Positions 20,440-29,954 of a stretch of 64,000 bases of DNA are shown one piece after another; position 1 is the stretch's first letter; each line of letters starts with the position of its first letter. The notes beneath the pieces are model-generated. The model was not told the DNA's origin and did no database searches. It saw only the letters and a list, made by a program, of their open reading frames with translations. Source of the DNA: Allosediminivita pacifica (GTDB lineage Bacteria; Pseudomonadota; Alphaproteobacteria; Rhodobacterales; Rhodobacteraceae). A program made the position numbers and the translations under genes. The DNA lies in assembly GCF_003054175.1 (NCBI RefSeq), contig NZ_QBKN01000003.1, positions 62,001 to 126,000 on the forward strand, read 5' to 3'.

Positions 20440-21366
20440 TCAGCCTTCGGGCAGGTCGTCCACATCCATGGCAAGATGCCGCCCGCCCCGCGCCCGGGCG
20501 AGCGCGATCTGCTTCTGCCGTTCGCGGAAACGCATCTTGTCCTCTTCCGAGGTCTCGTCGATGCAGTGATGGCAGGAGACGCCCTCTTCGTATTCCGGGC
20601 GGTCGCGATCTTCGGGCAGGATGGGCCTGCGGCAGGCGTGGCACAGTTCGTGCGGCCCCTCGCGCAGCCCGTGACCGACGCTGACCCGACCGTCGAAGAC
20701 AAAGCAGTCACCGCGCCAGAGGCTGCCTTCCTGCGGGACCTGCTCGAGGTACTTCAGAATGCCGCCCTTGAGGTGGTAGACCTCGGGCACGCCCTGACCC
20801 AGCAGGAAGTTGGTGGATTTCTCGCAGCGGATGCCGCCGGTGCAGAACATGGCGATACGCTTGTTGTGGAAGCGGTCCTTGTTCTTCTCCCACCATTCAG
20901 GAAACTCGCGAAAACTCGTGGTTTCGGGATCAACGGCGCCCTCGAAACTGCCGATGGCCACTTCGTAATCGTTGCGCGTGTCGATCACCGCCACGTCGGG
21001 CGCGCTGATCAGCGCGTTCCAGTCCTGCGGATCGACGTAGTGGCCGACGCGGGCAAGCGGATCGACGTCCGGCTGGCCCATGGTCACGATCTCTTTCTTC
21101 AGGCGTATCTTCAGCCGGGCGAAGGGGCGTTCCGCCGCCGTCGAGAGCTTCCATTCGATATCGGCACAGCCGGGCAGGGTACGGACATGCGCCAGCACCG
21201 CGTCGATCCCGGCACGCGGACCGGCGATGGTGCCGTTGATGCCCTCATGGGCGATCAGCAGCGTGCCGGTGATGCCGTTGGCCTCGCACAGCGTCCGAAG
21301 CGGCCCGCGCAGGGCATCGGGATCTTCGAAGCGGGTGAAGTGGTAAAGGGCGCAGACGGTGAACAT
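20440..21366 (-). CDS. trhO: tRNA uridine(34) hydroxylase (rhodanese-fold, YceA family)
   Basis: The 308-residue protein has an acylphosphatase-like N-terminal domain (residues 1-95), a rhodanese domain with the active-site loop [11 protein letters not shown] (Cys in position for catalysis), and a C-terminal Cys-rich segment with HACRRPI and CHHC pairs that may bind zinc. TrhO hydroxylates U34 of certain tRNAs to ho5U independently of prephenate. It converges on the mltB-like gene with 3 bp between stops. Confidence 0.92.
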   Translation of the reverse strand: MFTVCALYHFTRFEDPDALRGPLRTLCEANGITGTLLIAHEGINGTIAGPRAGIDAVLAHVRTLPGCADIEWKLSTAAERPFARLKIRLKKEIVTMGQPDVDPLARVGHYVDPQDWNALISAPDVAVIDTRNDYEVAIGSFEGAVDPETTSFREFPEWWEKNKDRFHNKRIAMFCTGGIRCEKSTNFLLGQGVPEVYHLKGGILKYLEQVPQEGSLWRGDCFVFDGRVSVGHGLREGPHELCHACRRPILPEDRDRPEYEEGVSCHHCIDETSEEDKMRFRERQKQIALARARGGRHLAMDVDDLPEG

Positions 21367-21405
21367 GGGCGGCAGATAAGAAAGCGCGACCGCGACGGCA
21401 AGCGG

Positions 21406-22623
21406 CTATTCCGCCGCAATGGCGAGCCCGTGCACGACCGCGGTAAAGACCTCGGCATCGACCGGAGTCGCGTCGGGGAAACTGCGGCCCATGGCAGACC
21501 GCACGGCGGAAAGCAGGCTGGAGCCGCCGACGTAGACGATCTGATCCACCTCGGCAGGGGTGCAGCCCGCCTGCTTAACGGTTTCGAGCGCCCCGGTCGC
21601 GATTTCGTCGGCGTATCCCTGAAGCGCGACCGTCAGGGCATGGGCCGGGAGCGTGGCGGAGAGGCCCTTCTCGACGACATGAAGCGCGATCTCGGCCGTT
21701 CCCTTCCCATTGGCAGCGATCTTGCCGGCCTCGACCGCATAGGCTACGTCGTGCCCAAGATGCGATTCCAATACCTCGGCGAGGCGCTCGAAGAGCCGCG
21801 GTTCCCTGGCCAGCCTGATCCAGCGCTCCACCTCGCGCTGCAGGCCCGCGTCGTAGACGAAGGGGATCTTCTCCCAGCTAGCGAGGTCCTGAAACAGCGC
21901 ACGCGGCGCCGGGTGCGTCTTGCCGCCAAGCTCCGCGCCGATCATCGCCTCGTAGCCCAGAAGCGGCATCGCGTGGTTCAGGCTGAGCGCCTTGTCGAAA
22001 TCCGTGCCGCCCAGACGGATACCGCCGCTGGCAAGGACCTGCGTCCTGCCGTCCTTCCGGTCGCAAAGCGTGAAGTCCGAGGTGCCCCCGCCGATGTCGA
22101 CGATGAGCATGCGGCCCGTGCCATCGACCGCAAGCGCAGCCGCCTCGGGTTCCGGCAGGAAATCGACGGCATCGAAGCCGGCGACTACATAGGCTTCGGC
22201 CAGGTCCGTGGCGGCCTGCGCATCGCGCTCGGGCGAGGGGGAGTGGAAGTGTACCGGCCGGCCGGAGAGCGCCCTGTCGAACCGCAGGCCCGTATGTGCC
22301 TCGGACCGGGTTTTGATCTCGGCGAGAAAGCGGGCGATTACCTCGATCAGAGTCAGCTGTTCGTTCAGGATTCGGCGCTTCTCTCGTGCCAGCGGCGTTC
22401 CGAGGATGCTCTTGAGCGCGCGCATGAAGCGCCCCTCGGCCCCTTCCATCATCGCCCGTGCAGCGGCTGTGCCATAAAGATATCGGCGTTCGGCGAAATC
22501 CACGAATACCGCCGAAGGCAGCGTCTGTTCACCCGTCTCAAGCGGGATCGCGTAGGGTCGCCCGCCCGCGAGCACGCCCGCGCCGGTGTTTGAGGTGCCG
22601 AAATCGACGCCGAGCCGTGCCAT
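21406..22623 (-). CDS. Hsp70-family protein (YegD-like)
   Basis: The 405-residue protein consists of the actin-like Hsp70 ATPase with the phosphate-1 loop LGVDFGTSNTGAGV and phosphate-2 LIVDIGGGTSDFTLC, and VYVGGSSLLSAV near the end. It lacks the C-terminal substrate-binding domain of DnaK, as YegD does, so a classical chaperone cycle is unlikely. The client is unknown. The start at 22623 has GGAGG 7 nt upstream. It is divergent from pncA. Confidence 0.88.
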   Translation of the reverse strand: MARLGVDFGTSNTGAGVLAGGRPYAIPLETGEQTLPSAVFVDFAERRYLYGTAAARAMMEGAEGRFMRALKSILGTPLAREKRRILNEQLTLIEVIARFLAEIKTRSEAHTGLRFDRALSGRPVHFHSPSPERDAQAATDLAEAYVVAGFDAVDFLPEPEAAALAVDGTGRMLIVDIGGGTSDFTLCDRKDGRTQVLASGGIRLGGTDFDKALSLNHAMPLLGYEAMIGAELGGKTHPAPRALFQDLASWEKIPFVYDAGLQREVERWIRLAREPRLFERLAEVLESHLGHDVAYAVEAGKIAANGKGTAEIALHVVEKGLSATLPAHALTVALQGYADEIATGALETVKQAGCTPAEVDQIVYVGGSSLLSAVRSAMGRSFPDATPVDAEVFTAVVHGLAIAAE

Positions 22624-22730
22624 GTCCAGGCCTCCGGTCCGAGAAGGCGCGAGGGGTAGCAAGCGGGCGCGGCCATGGCAATTCCCATTCGCGGCGCTAA
22701 GCTGCAGCACAGCAATAAAGGGAGATCCCC

Positions 22731-23324
22731 ATGCAGGCACTCATCGTCGTCGATCTTCAGAACGATTTCTGCCCGGGCGGCTCGCTCGCCGTCGAGGGCG
22801 GAGACGAGATCGTGTCCTCCGTGAACGCGATGATGGACGAATACGAGGCTGTCATCCTCACGCAGGACTGGCACCCGAAGGATCACTCCTCCTTCGCCAG
22901 CCAACATAAAGGCAAGGCACCGATGGAGACCATTGAGATGCCCTACGGCACGCAGGTGCTCTGGCCCGACCACTGCATCCAGGGCTCGGAGGGCGCCGCC
23001 TTCCACCCGCACCTCGACACGATCCGGGCCGACCTGATCCTGCGCAAGGGGTTCCGGCCCAAGATCGACAGCTATTCGGCCTTTTTCGAGAACGACCACG
23101 AGACGGTCACCGGGTTGCACGGCTACCTGCAGGCCCGCGGCATCGACAAACTGACCTTCGTCGGTCTCGCGCTCGATTTCTGCGTTCACTGGTCGGCAGT
23201 GGATGCCGCAAAGCTCGGCTACGAGGTCACGGTGGTCGAAAGTGCTTGCCGGGCCATCGACCTCGGCGGCTCGCTGCAAGCAGCCAAGGCCGCCATGCAC
23301 GAAGCGGGCGTGACCGTGAACTGA
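22731..23324 (+). CDS. pncA: Nicotinamidase
   Basis: The 197-residue isochorismatase-fold hydrolase converts nicotinamide to nicotinate in NAD salvage. The catalytic triad is Asp8 (VVDLQNDFCPGG), Lys111 (FRPKIDSY) and Cys151 (LALDFCVHW); metal ligands are Asp46, His48 (QDWHP) and His81. The neighbour pncB, which uses the nicotinate, lies 2.4 kb downstream with a sensor kinase between. AAAGGGAG precedes the ATG. Confidence 0.95.
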   Translation: MQALIVVDLQNDFCPGGSLAVEGGDEIVSSVNAMMDEYEAVILTQDWHPKDHSSFASQHKGKAPMETIEMPYGTQVLWPDHCIQGSEGAAFHPHLDTIRADLILRKGFRPKIDSYSAFFENDHETVTGLHGYLQARGIDKLTFVGLALDFCVHWSAVDAAKLGYEVTVVESACRAIDLGGSLQAAKAAMHEAGVTVN

Positions 23325-23397
23325 CCCATGCGCCATTTGCCATTTCGTAAGATGGGGCCGGCTACTCTCGGAGAGGTTTTGTCGCGAGGGCCCGCCG

Positions 23398-25755
23398 ATG
23401 ACCGCCGCCCCAACGGGGAGCGATTGCCAGGATGAGCCGACGGCGTTTCGGGCCCTATATGGCCCTGAGACGTTGTTCTTCAGGTATGCACGGGCGCGGC
23501 TTCGCCAGTTTGCCCTTCGGCAGATCTCGACCGTGATCGGAGTTGCGATCCTTTGGGTCTCCGTTTCGGGAACGGCGGCGTCGGCAGCGCTCGCCATCGC
23601 GATTTCAGGAGAGACCATCGAGGGTCTGGTACTGGTCTGGGCCCTGCGCGCAACCAAGCACGGCAGACCCTTCGATCGCTTGCATGCGATCGCGACATGC
23701 GCCGGCGCACTTCAGGCCATGTCTCTCTCTGCCTGCGTGTTGCTTCTGGCAATTCTCGCCCCGGGAGCATCCGAGCGGTTGATCGCGCTGATATTCCTGA
23801 TGGCCGCCGCCGTGAACGCTGGGTTTGCGCTGACACACGCGCCCACGGTGTCCAAGGTCAAGCTTGGCATGTTCGCCTCCTGTGCCCTGATCGCCTTGGT
23901 CTGGCAGGTTCATTCTGTGCGGGGCGCTCCGGTCAGCACGGCCATGGCGATACTCGAGGTCGCCGTGCTCAGCTATCTCGTCTACACTTTCGTGTCATTC
24001 GTCGTGAGGGCCTGGCGCCGTCGGATCGAAAATGAACACGCGCTGCTGAAAGGTGCCGAAGCCCTCGACAAGACGGTCCGGGATCTCCGCGCCTCGCAGG
24101 AAGAAGCCCAGCGGCTGGCGCTGGTGGCGAGCCAAGCAAACGACAGCGTGATCGAGACCGACCCGGCGCGCCGAATTACCTGGGTCAACCGCGCCTTCAC
24201 CGAGATCACTGGTTACTCCCTTGAGGAAGCACTCGGCAAACGCCCGGAAGACCTGCTGGACGGGCCCGACACGAACCCGGAGGTCTCCCACGCTTTCACG
24301 CAAGCAGTCCGCCTTGCCACACCCCACCGGGCTGAAGTGATGAACTATCGCAAGGACGGCAGCCAGCTCTGGATGGACGTGAACCTCGTCCCCATCGCGG
24401 GAGCGGACGGCAAGGTCGAACGCGTCGTGTCGATCGAGCGTGACGTCACCGAAATGCGCCGGCAGGCCGAGGCACTGGCCGAGGCGCGCGACAAGGCCGA
24501 AGCGGCAGCGCGTGCGAAGGCGAGCTTTCTCGCGCACATGAGCCATGAGATCAGGACTCCGCTCGATGCCATCATCGGCATGGCCGATCTTCTGACTGAA
24601 GCTGGTCTGTCGGAACAGCATCACGAAGAGGCGATGACGATCCGCAATGCCTCGGAAGCCCTGCTCAAGATCATCAACGACATTCTCGATCTCTCGCGCC
24701 TGGGTGCCGACAAGCTGATGATGGATCCGCAGTCATTCGCACCCGCAAGCTGCCTTCGCGAAGTGATGACGATGATGCGGCCCCTCGCGCAGGAAAAGGG
24801 CCTGCGGCTCGACATGACCCACGAGACACAGCTTCCCGACAAGGCCGTTGCCGACGCTGGGCGGTTGCGGCAGGTCCTTGTGAACCTGTTGGGAAACGCG
24901 ATCAAGTTCACCGAGCGGGGTACTGTTTCGGTAACGGCATCGGTGCGGCCGCACGGCGACGGCTGGATTTTGCAGGTGATCGTCCGTGATAGCGACGTCG
25001 GTGTGCCGCCTGAGCGTGCTGCGGCAATTTTCGAGGAGTTCGAGCAGGGTGATGCGGACACGACCCGCCGCTTCGGTGGCACGGGGCTCGGCCTGCCAAT
25101 ATCGCGCGCTCTGGCGCGCCGCATGGGTGGTGATATCGTGCTGATCGAGCCCGAAGGGCCGGATGCGACCGGGGCGACCTTCTCCCTGACGGTCCGTCTG
25201 GCACCTGACCGAAGAGGCATCACTCCCGAAACTAAGGCAGCCGCGTCGACATCAGCGCTTCCCCGGCTCCACATCCTGCTCGCCGAAGACAACGCCACGA
25301 ACCGGCTTCTGGTCGCTCGCTTCCTCCAGGACGAGGCGGTGACGCTCACCATGGTCGAGAACGGCAGGCGAGCCATCGAGATCCTCTCGGAGACCTCGCC
25401 CGACGTGGTGCTCATGGACATGGCCATGCCCGAAATGGACGGTCTTGCGGCGACCCGTGCGATCCGGGCCAGCGATGGGCCGCAACCGCGCATCATCGCG
25501 CTGACGGCCAACGCCTCGGCAGACGACCGCGCGGCCTGTCTTTCCGCCGGGATGGACGACTTTCTGTCGAAACCCCTGCGCAAGCCGGAGCTTCTCGCGG
25601 CATTGGCGCGGGCGGCGGGTGGGCAGAAAGGCCTTTCACCTTCGGGCGGGGATACCGTATCACGGCCCGGCACAAGGGATGAGGCCTCGAAGTGGATATC
25701 GCCACCCGCGTCTGGAACCACAAGTGGAAGATCGATCCGATCGTCCGGTCGCTGA
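23398..25755 (+). CDS. Membrane-bound hybrid sensor histidine kinase (PAS-HisKA-HATPase-REC)
   Basis: The 785-residue protein begins with a hydrophobic region of about five or six membrane helices (residues 40-205), then a coiled linker, a PAS domain with PAC (about 235-355), a HisKA domain with SHEIRTPLDAIIGMADLL (phosphorylated His383), an HATPase_c domain and a receiver domain with Asp674 in VVLMDMAMPEMDG. The N box (LLGNAIKF) and G2 box (RRFGGTGLGLPIS) are normal, but the G1 box reads DSDVG instead of DxGxG (Asp531), which may weaken ATP binding. The last 22 codons overlap the start of pncB. The signal is unknown; its position between pncA and pncB hints at NAD metabolism. Confidence 0.9.
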   Translation: MTAAPTGSDCQDEPTAFRALYGPETLFFRYARARLRQFALRQISTVIGVAILWVSVSGTAASAALAIAISGETIEGLVLVWALRATKHGRPFDRLHAIATCAGALQAMSLSACVLLLAILAPGASERLIALIFLMAAAVNAGFALTHAPTVSKVKLGMFASCALIALVWQVHSVRGAPVSTAMAILEVAVLSYLVYTFVSFVVRAWRRRIENEHALLKGAEALDKTVRDLRASQEEAQRLALVASQANDSVIETDPARRITWVNRAFTEITGYSLEEALGKRPEDLLDGPDTNPEVSHAFTQAVRLATPHRAEVMNYRKDGSQLWMDVNLVPIAGADGKVERVVSIERDVTEMRRQAEALAEARDKAEAAARAKASFLAHMSHEIRTPLDAIIGMADLLTEAGLSEQHHEEAMTIRNASEALLKIINDILDLSRLGADKLMMDPQSFAPASCLREVMTMMRPLAQEKGLRLDMTHETQLPDKAVADAGRLRQVLVNLLGNAIKFTERGTVSVTASVRPHGDGWILQVIVRDSDVGVPPERAAAIFEEFEQGDADTTRRFGGTGLGLPISRALARRMGGDIVLIEPEGPDATGATFSLTVRLAPDRRGITPETKAAASTSALPRLHILLAEDNATNRLLVARFLQDEAVTLTMVENGRRAIEILSETSPDVVLMDMAMPEMDGLAATRAIRASDGPQPRIIALTANASADDRAACLSAGMDDFLSKPLRKPELLAALARAAGGQKGLSPSGGDTVSRPGTRDEASKWISPPASGTTSGRSIRSSGR

Positions 25756-26981
25756 TCGACACGGATTTCTACAAGCTGCTCATGTGTCAGTCCGTGTTCC
25801 GCAACAAGAGGGACACCCAAGTGACCTTCAGCCTGATCAACCGGACTGATAGCGTGCCGCTGGCAAAGCTGATCGACGAGGGTGAGCTGCGCGAGCAGCT
25901 TGACCACATCCGGTCAATCCGGCTCAGCCGCGGGGAGTCGACCTGGCTTCGGGGCAACACCTTCTACGGCAAGCGGCAGATGTTCCGGCCGGATTTCATG
26001 GAGTGGTTCGAGAACCTGCAGCTGCCACCCTACCACCTCGAGCGGGTGGGCGACCAGTACGAGCTGACCTTCGAGGGCAAGTGGCCCGAGGTGATGCTGT
26101 GGGAGATCCCGGCGCTGGCGGTGCTGATGGAGCTGCGGGGCCGCGCGGTTCTGCACGACATGGGGCGGTTCGAGCTTCAGGTGCTCTATGCCCGCGCGAT
26201 GACCCGGGTCTGGGAGAAGGTGGAACATCTGCGGAAGGAGCCGGGGCTAAGGATCGCGGACTTCGGGACGCGGCGGCGACACAGCTTCCTCTGGCAGGAC
26301 TGGTGCGTGCAGGCGATGATCGAGGGGCTGGGCGAGCGGTTCACGGGCACATCGAACTGCCTCATCGCGAAGAACCGCGACCTCGAGGCGATCGGGACCA
26401 ATGCCCACGAGATGCCCATGGTCTACGCCGCGCTGGCCGAGACGGACGAGGATCTGGCGCGGGCGCCCTATGACGTGCTTGCCGACTGGCACGAGGAGCA
26501 CGAGGGGAACCTGCGGATGATCCTGCCCGACACCTACGGCACGGCCGGCTTCCTCGAGCGGGCGCCAGACTGGCTGACCCAGTGGACGGGCATCCGGATC
26601 GACAGCGGCGATCCGGCGGAGGGCGCCGAGACGGCGATCCGGTGGTGGCAGGAGCGGGGCGAGGATCCGCGCGAGAAGCTCATCATCTTCTCGGACGGGC
26701 TCGACGAGCAGAAGATCCTGCAGCTTTACCACCAGTTTGCCGGGCGGGTGCGAGTGTCCTTCGGCTGGGGCACGCTGCTTACCAACGATTTCCGGGGGCT
26801 GGCTCCCGACGACCGGCTCGCGCCCTTCAGCCTGGTCTGCAAGGCAGTCAGCGCCGAGGGTCGGCCGACGGTCAAGCTGTCGGACAACCCCAACAAGGCG
26901 ATGGGTCCGCAGACGGAAATCGATCGCTACAAGCGGGTCTTCGGGGTGGGGCAGCAGCAGGCCTTCGAGGTGGTCGTCTGA
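25692..26981 (+). CDS. pncB: Nicotinate phosphoribosyltransferase
   Basis: The 429-residue enzyme joins nicotinate and PRPP to nicotinate mononucleotide, driven by ATP hydrolysis through an autophosphorylated His. The key motif is FGTRRRHSFLWQ (His). Other family marks are LIDTDFYKLLMCQSVF near the N-terminus, GTSNCLIAK and VSFGWGTLLTNDF. Homology-like sequence begins at the GTG at 25692 (DIATRVWNHKWKIDP), inside the preceding kinase gene in another frame, so the two genes overlap by 64 bp. Gene order pncA-kinase-pncB suggests one NAD-salvage unit. Confidence 0.95.
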   Translation: MDIATRVWNHKWKIDPIVRSLIDTDFYKLLMCQSVFRNKRDTQVTFSLINRTDSVPLAKLIDEGELREQLDHIRSIRLSRGESTWLRGNTFYGKRQMFRPDFMEWFENLQLPPYHLERVGDQYELTFEGKWPEVMLWEIPALAVLMELRGRAVLHDMGRFELQVLYARAMTRVWEKVEHLRKEPGLRIADFGTRRRHSFLWQDWCVQAMIEGLGERFTGTSNCLIAKNRDLEAIGTNAHEMPMVYAALAETDEDLARAPYDVLADWHEEHEGNLRMILPDTYGTAGFLERAPDWLTQWTGIRIDSGDPAEGAETAIRWWQERGEDPREKLIIFSDGLDEQKILQLYHQFAGRVRVSFGWGTLLTNDFRGLAPDDRLAPFSLVCKAVSAEGRPTVKLSDNPNKAMGPQTEIDRYKRVFGVGQQQAFEVVV

Positions 26982-26992
26982 GATCGTCCCGG

Positions 26993-27083
26993 GGATGTCC
27001 CGGGCCGGGACATCCTCGCGCTCTATATGAATCAATAGGTTACAGAGATGAAGTAACCATATCTTAAGAGTGTCCCGCGGGAC
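26993..27083. repeat. Composite palindromic intergenic element, copy 2, with extra stem-loops
   Basis: Palindrome GGATGTCCCGG-G-CCGGGACATCC (26993-27015, 11-nt arms) is followed by a 14-nt spacer with AATCAATA, then GGTTAC-N9-GTAACC (27038-27058), ATATCTTAA (27059-27067) and the perfect palindrome GTCCCGCGGGAC (27072-27083). Read on the minus strand it has the same blocks as copy 1 at 14048-14110, with an added GGTTAC/GTAACC stem-loop between TTAAGATAT and TATTGATT. It fills the gap between pncB and hisC. Confidence 0.75.
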
Positions 27084-27184
27084 GGGGCCTTCGCGGCCCG
27101 CGATTTCGGCTCCCGCCCGTCCGCGAATCGTGCTTTCCAGAGCCCCGGGCGCACGTTAAGCACGGGCGCCAAGGAGTGACGGAC

Positions 27185-28270
27185 ATGAGCAAAATCGACC
27201 CGCAGCCGGGGATTCTCGATATCGCGCCCTACCAGGGCGGCAAGAGCGCCATCGAGGGTGTGACGAACGTCATCAAGCTCAGCTCGAACGAGAACCCGTT
27301 CGGACCGAGCCTTGCCGCGCAGGAAGCTGCGCGCCGCGTGCTGCACGAGATGCATCGCTATCCGTCCACGGACCACCGCAGCCTGCGGGAGGCCATCGCC
27401 GAGGTGCACGGGCTCGAGGCCGACCGGATCATCTGCGGCGTCGGCAGCGACGAGATCCTGCACCTGCTGTGCCAGTGCTACGCGGGGCCGGGCACCGAGG
27501 TAATCCACACCGAACACGGCTTTGCCATCTACAAGATCGGCGCGCTTGCTGCCGGGGCCACCCCGGTGGAAGTGCCCGAGCAGGAGCGCGTCACCGACGT
27601 GGACGCCATCCTGCGAGCCTGCAACGAACGCACGCGACTGGTTTTCATCGCCAACCCCAACAACCCGACCGGCACCATGATCGGCCTGGCCGAGATCGAG
27701 CGGCTGGCCGAAGGTCTGCCCGAGCAGTGCCTTCTGGTGCTGGACGGGGCCTATGCCGAATACGTCGAGGGCTACGACGGCGGCGCCAAGCTGGTGCATG
27801 CGCGCGACAACGTCGTGATGACGCGGACATTCTCGAAGATCTACGCGCTTGGCGGGATGCGCGTGGGCTGGGGCTATGGACCCGACCACGTGATCGACGT
27901 GCTGAACCGGGTGCGGGGGCCCTTCAACCTGTCCAACATCGCGCTGGCAGTGGCCGAGGCCTCGGTCCGCGACACGGCGCACGTGGAAAAGAGCCGCTGC
28001 GAGAACACGCGCCTGCGCGCCTGGCTGGCCGAGGCGCTGGCCGAGCACGGCGTGCCGTCGGACGCGTCTACCGCGAACTTCGTGCTGGCACGCTTCGCCA
28101 ACCAAGACGAGGCCGAGGCCTGCAACGCCTACCTGCAGACGCAGGGGCTGATCGTGCGGCCGGTGGCGAGTTACAAGCTGCCGCACGCGCTGCGGATCAC
28201 CGTGGGCGACGAGGCCTCGTGCCGGCGGGTGGCGCATTGCATCGGGCAGTTCAAGGCAGGCGCACGATGA
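27185..28270 (+). CDS. hisC: Histidinol-phosphate aminotransferase
   Basis: The 361-residue class II PLP aminotransferase catalyses the glutamate-dependent step from imidazole-acetol phosphate to histidinol phosphate. The PLP Lys is Lys218 in [27 protein letters not shown] and NPNNPTGT are the usual binding loops. Since the next gene is a prephenate/cyclohexadienyl dehydrogenase, it may also or instead act on aromatic keto acids. I use the ATG at 27185 because AAGGAG lies 8 nt upstream; a GTG at 27176 is too close to it. Confidence 0.93.
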   Translation: MSKIDPQPGILDIAPYQGGKSAIEGVTNVIKLSSNENPFGPSLAAQEAARRVLHEMHRYPSTDHRSLREAIAEVHGLEADRIICGVGSDEILHLLCQCYAGPGTEVIHTEHGFAIYKIGALAAGATPVEVPEQERVTDVDAILRACNERTRLVFIANPNNPTGTMIGLAEIERLAEGLPEQCLLVLDGAYAEYVEGYDGGAKLVHARDNVVMTRTFSKIYALGGMRVGWGYGPDHVIDVLNRVRGPFNLSNIALAVAEASVRDTAHVEKSRCENTRLRAWLAEALAEHGVPSDASTANFVLARFANQDEAEACNAYLQTQGLIVRPVASYKLPHALRITVGDEASCRRVAHCIGQFKAGAR

Positions 28271-29181
28271 TCTACGGGAAGGTCGCGCTGATCGGGCTGG
28301 GCCTGATCGCGTCGTCGATGTTCTGGTCGACGCGGCGGGCCGGGGCTGCCGGCACCGTGGCGGGCTACGATCTCTCATCAGAAGCGCGCGACACGGCAAG
28401 GCGGATCGGTCTTTGCGACAACGTCTGCGACAGCGCCGTGGAGGCGGTGAAGGACGCGGATCTGGTGGTGCTTTGCGTGCCCGTGGGCGCCATGGGGGCC
28501 GTCGCTGCCGAGATCGGGCCGCACCTGAAACCCGGCGCCACACTCAGCGACGTCGGGTCGGTCAAGGGCCGCGTGATCGAGGAAGTGGGGCCGCACCTGC
28601 CCGGCGGCGTGCATTTCGTGCCGGGCCACCCGCTGGCCGGGACCGAGCATTCGGGCCCCGAGGCGGGGTTTTCGTCGCTGTTCGACAACCGCTGGTGCCT
28701 GCTGGTGCCGGTGGAGGGCACCGATCCCGAAGCGCTGGCGACGCTCAAGAGCTACTGGGAGGCGCTGCGCGCCAACGTCGAGGTCATGGACGCCGAGCAC
28801 CACGACCTGGTGCTGGCGGTGACGTCGCATTGTCCGCACCTTATCGCCTACACGATGGTGGGCGTGGCCGACGACCTGCGCCGCGTGACCGACAGCGAGG
28901 TCATCAAGTATTCGGCCGCCGGTTTCCGGGACTTCACCCGTATCGCAGCCTCGGACCCGACCATGTGGCGCGACGTCTTCCTGTCGAACAAGGAGGCCAC
29001 GCTGGAGATCCTCGGCCGCTTCACCGAGGAGCTTTTCGCGCTGCAGCGGGCCATCCGCACCGGCGACGGTGAGCATCTTCACGCCTATTTCACTCGCACC
29101 CGGGCCATCCGACGTGGCATTCTCGAAGCGGGGCAGGATACTGATGCCCCGGACTTTGGCCGTGTGAAGGTGGAACGATGA
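28267..29181 (+). CDS. tyrA: Prephenate/cyclohexadienyl (arogenate) dehydrogenase
   Basis: The 304-residue NAD(P)-dependent enzyme oxidatively decarboxylates prephenate or arogenate toward tyrosine. The Rossmann start is [13 protein letters not shown] (Ala where the third Gly of GxGxxG-like motifs is usual), followed by LSDVGSVKG and the active-site block [16 protein letters not shown] with the catalytic His. There is no fused chorismate mutase or ACT domain. Start and hisC stop overlap as ATGA, so the pair is coupled, a common alphaproteobacterial arrangement (hisC-tyrC). Confidence 0.93.
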   Translation: MIYGKVALIGLGLIASSMFWSTRRAGAAGTVAGYDLSSEARDTARRIGLCDNVCDSAVEAVKDADLVVLCVPVGAMGAVAAEIGPHLKPGATLSDVGSVKGRVIEEVGPHLPGGVHFVPGHPLAGTEHSGPEAGFSSLFDNRWCLLVPVEGTDPEALATLKSYWEALRANVEVMDAEHHDLVLAVTSHCPHLIAYTMVGVADDLRRVTDSEVIKYSAAGFRDFTRIAASDPTMWRDVFLSNKEATLEILGRFTEELFALQRAIRTGDGEHLHAYFTRTRAIRRGILEAGQDTDAPDFGRVKVER

Positions 29182-29816
29182 AGGCACTCGTGACCGCAAT
29201 GCTGATCGGAAGCCTGCTGGCGCTGCCCGGTTGCGGTGCCGTGCAGAGCGGGGTCGGCGCGGTTGCACGCGGCTTTGCTGGATCCTCGGGCGGGGGGCTT
29301 TGCGGCGACCCGCGGCTGACCGGCGAGGAGGTGGGCCAGGTGCCCGGCAAGCTGCCGGCCTGCGGCATCGACGAGGGCGTGCGCGTGACCTCGGTCGAGG
29401 GCATTCCGCTGAGCCAGGCCGCGACGATCGACTGCCGGACGGCGCGGACGCTGGCCGACTGGGTCGAGGACACGATGATCCCGGCGGTCGGACGCCGGGG
29501 CGGCGGTGTTGCCGAGATCCGCGTGGCGGCGCACTACGCCTGCCGCACCCGCAACCACCAGGCGGGTGCCAAGGTGAGCGAGCACGGCAAGGGCCGGGCC
29601 ATCGACATCTCGGCGCTGACGCTGGGCAACGGCGACGTGATCACCGTCGAGGACGGCTGGCGCGGCGGACGCCGGGACCGGCGGCTTCTGCGGCGCCTGC
29701 ACGGCGAGGCCTGCGGGCCCTTCGGCACGGTGCTCGGGCCGGAATCGGACGCCTTCCACCAGGATCATTTCCATTTCGACACGGCCCGCTACCGCGGCGG
29801 CAGCTATTGCCGCTGA
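29178..29816 (+). CDS. Extensin-like lipoprotein, putative peptidoglycan peptidase
   Basis: The 212-residue protein has a lipoprotein signal (LLALPGC, Cys near residue 19) and an Extensin_2 (DUF4453-like, peptidase M15-related) domain. Conserved elements are YACRTRNHQAGAKVSEHGKG, GRAIDIS and FHQDHFHFD, a His/Asp set that resembles zinc D-Ala-D-Ala carboxypeptidases. Cysteines at several positions suggest disulfides in the periplasm. The ATG overlaps the tyrA stop by 4 bp. The functional link to tyrosine synthesis is unclear. Confidence 0.82.
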   Translation: MKALVTAMLIGSLLALPGCGAVQSGVGAVARGFAGSSGGGLCGDPRLTGEEVGQVPGKLPACGIDEGVRVTSVEGIPLSQAATIDCRTARTLADWVEDTMIPAVGRRGGGVAEIRVAAHYACRTRNHQAGAKVSEHGKGRAIDISALTLGNGDVITVEDGWRGGRRDRRLLRRLHGEACGPFGTVLGPESDAFHQDHFHFDTARYRGGSYCR

Positions 29817-29892
29817 AACACCCGTGACCTGACGTTCCGGGCCGAAAGGTCCCGGGATCTTGAGGCAGATCAATGTTCCCCCGCGCGCTTTC

Positions 29893-29905
29893 TGGAATCG
29901 TTCCA
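29893..29905. promoter_or_regulatory. Irr-like (ICE-type) operator upstream of ccpA
   Basis: TGGAATCGTTCCA is a perfect inverted repeat with 5-nt arms and a 3-nt spacer, 50 nt before the ccpA ATG. It resembles the iron-control element bound by Irr in alphaproteobacteria (AGAAnnnTTCT core). In Rhodobacter sphaeroides, Irr is reported to bind upstream of ccpA (from memory), which fits a haem protein under iron and haem control. Confidence 0.6.
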
Positions 29906-29954
29906 ATCGGGGCGCGCGAACGATCCTAGTCAGGACACACCAGGGGAGTTTGGT

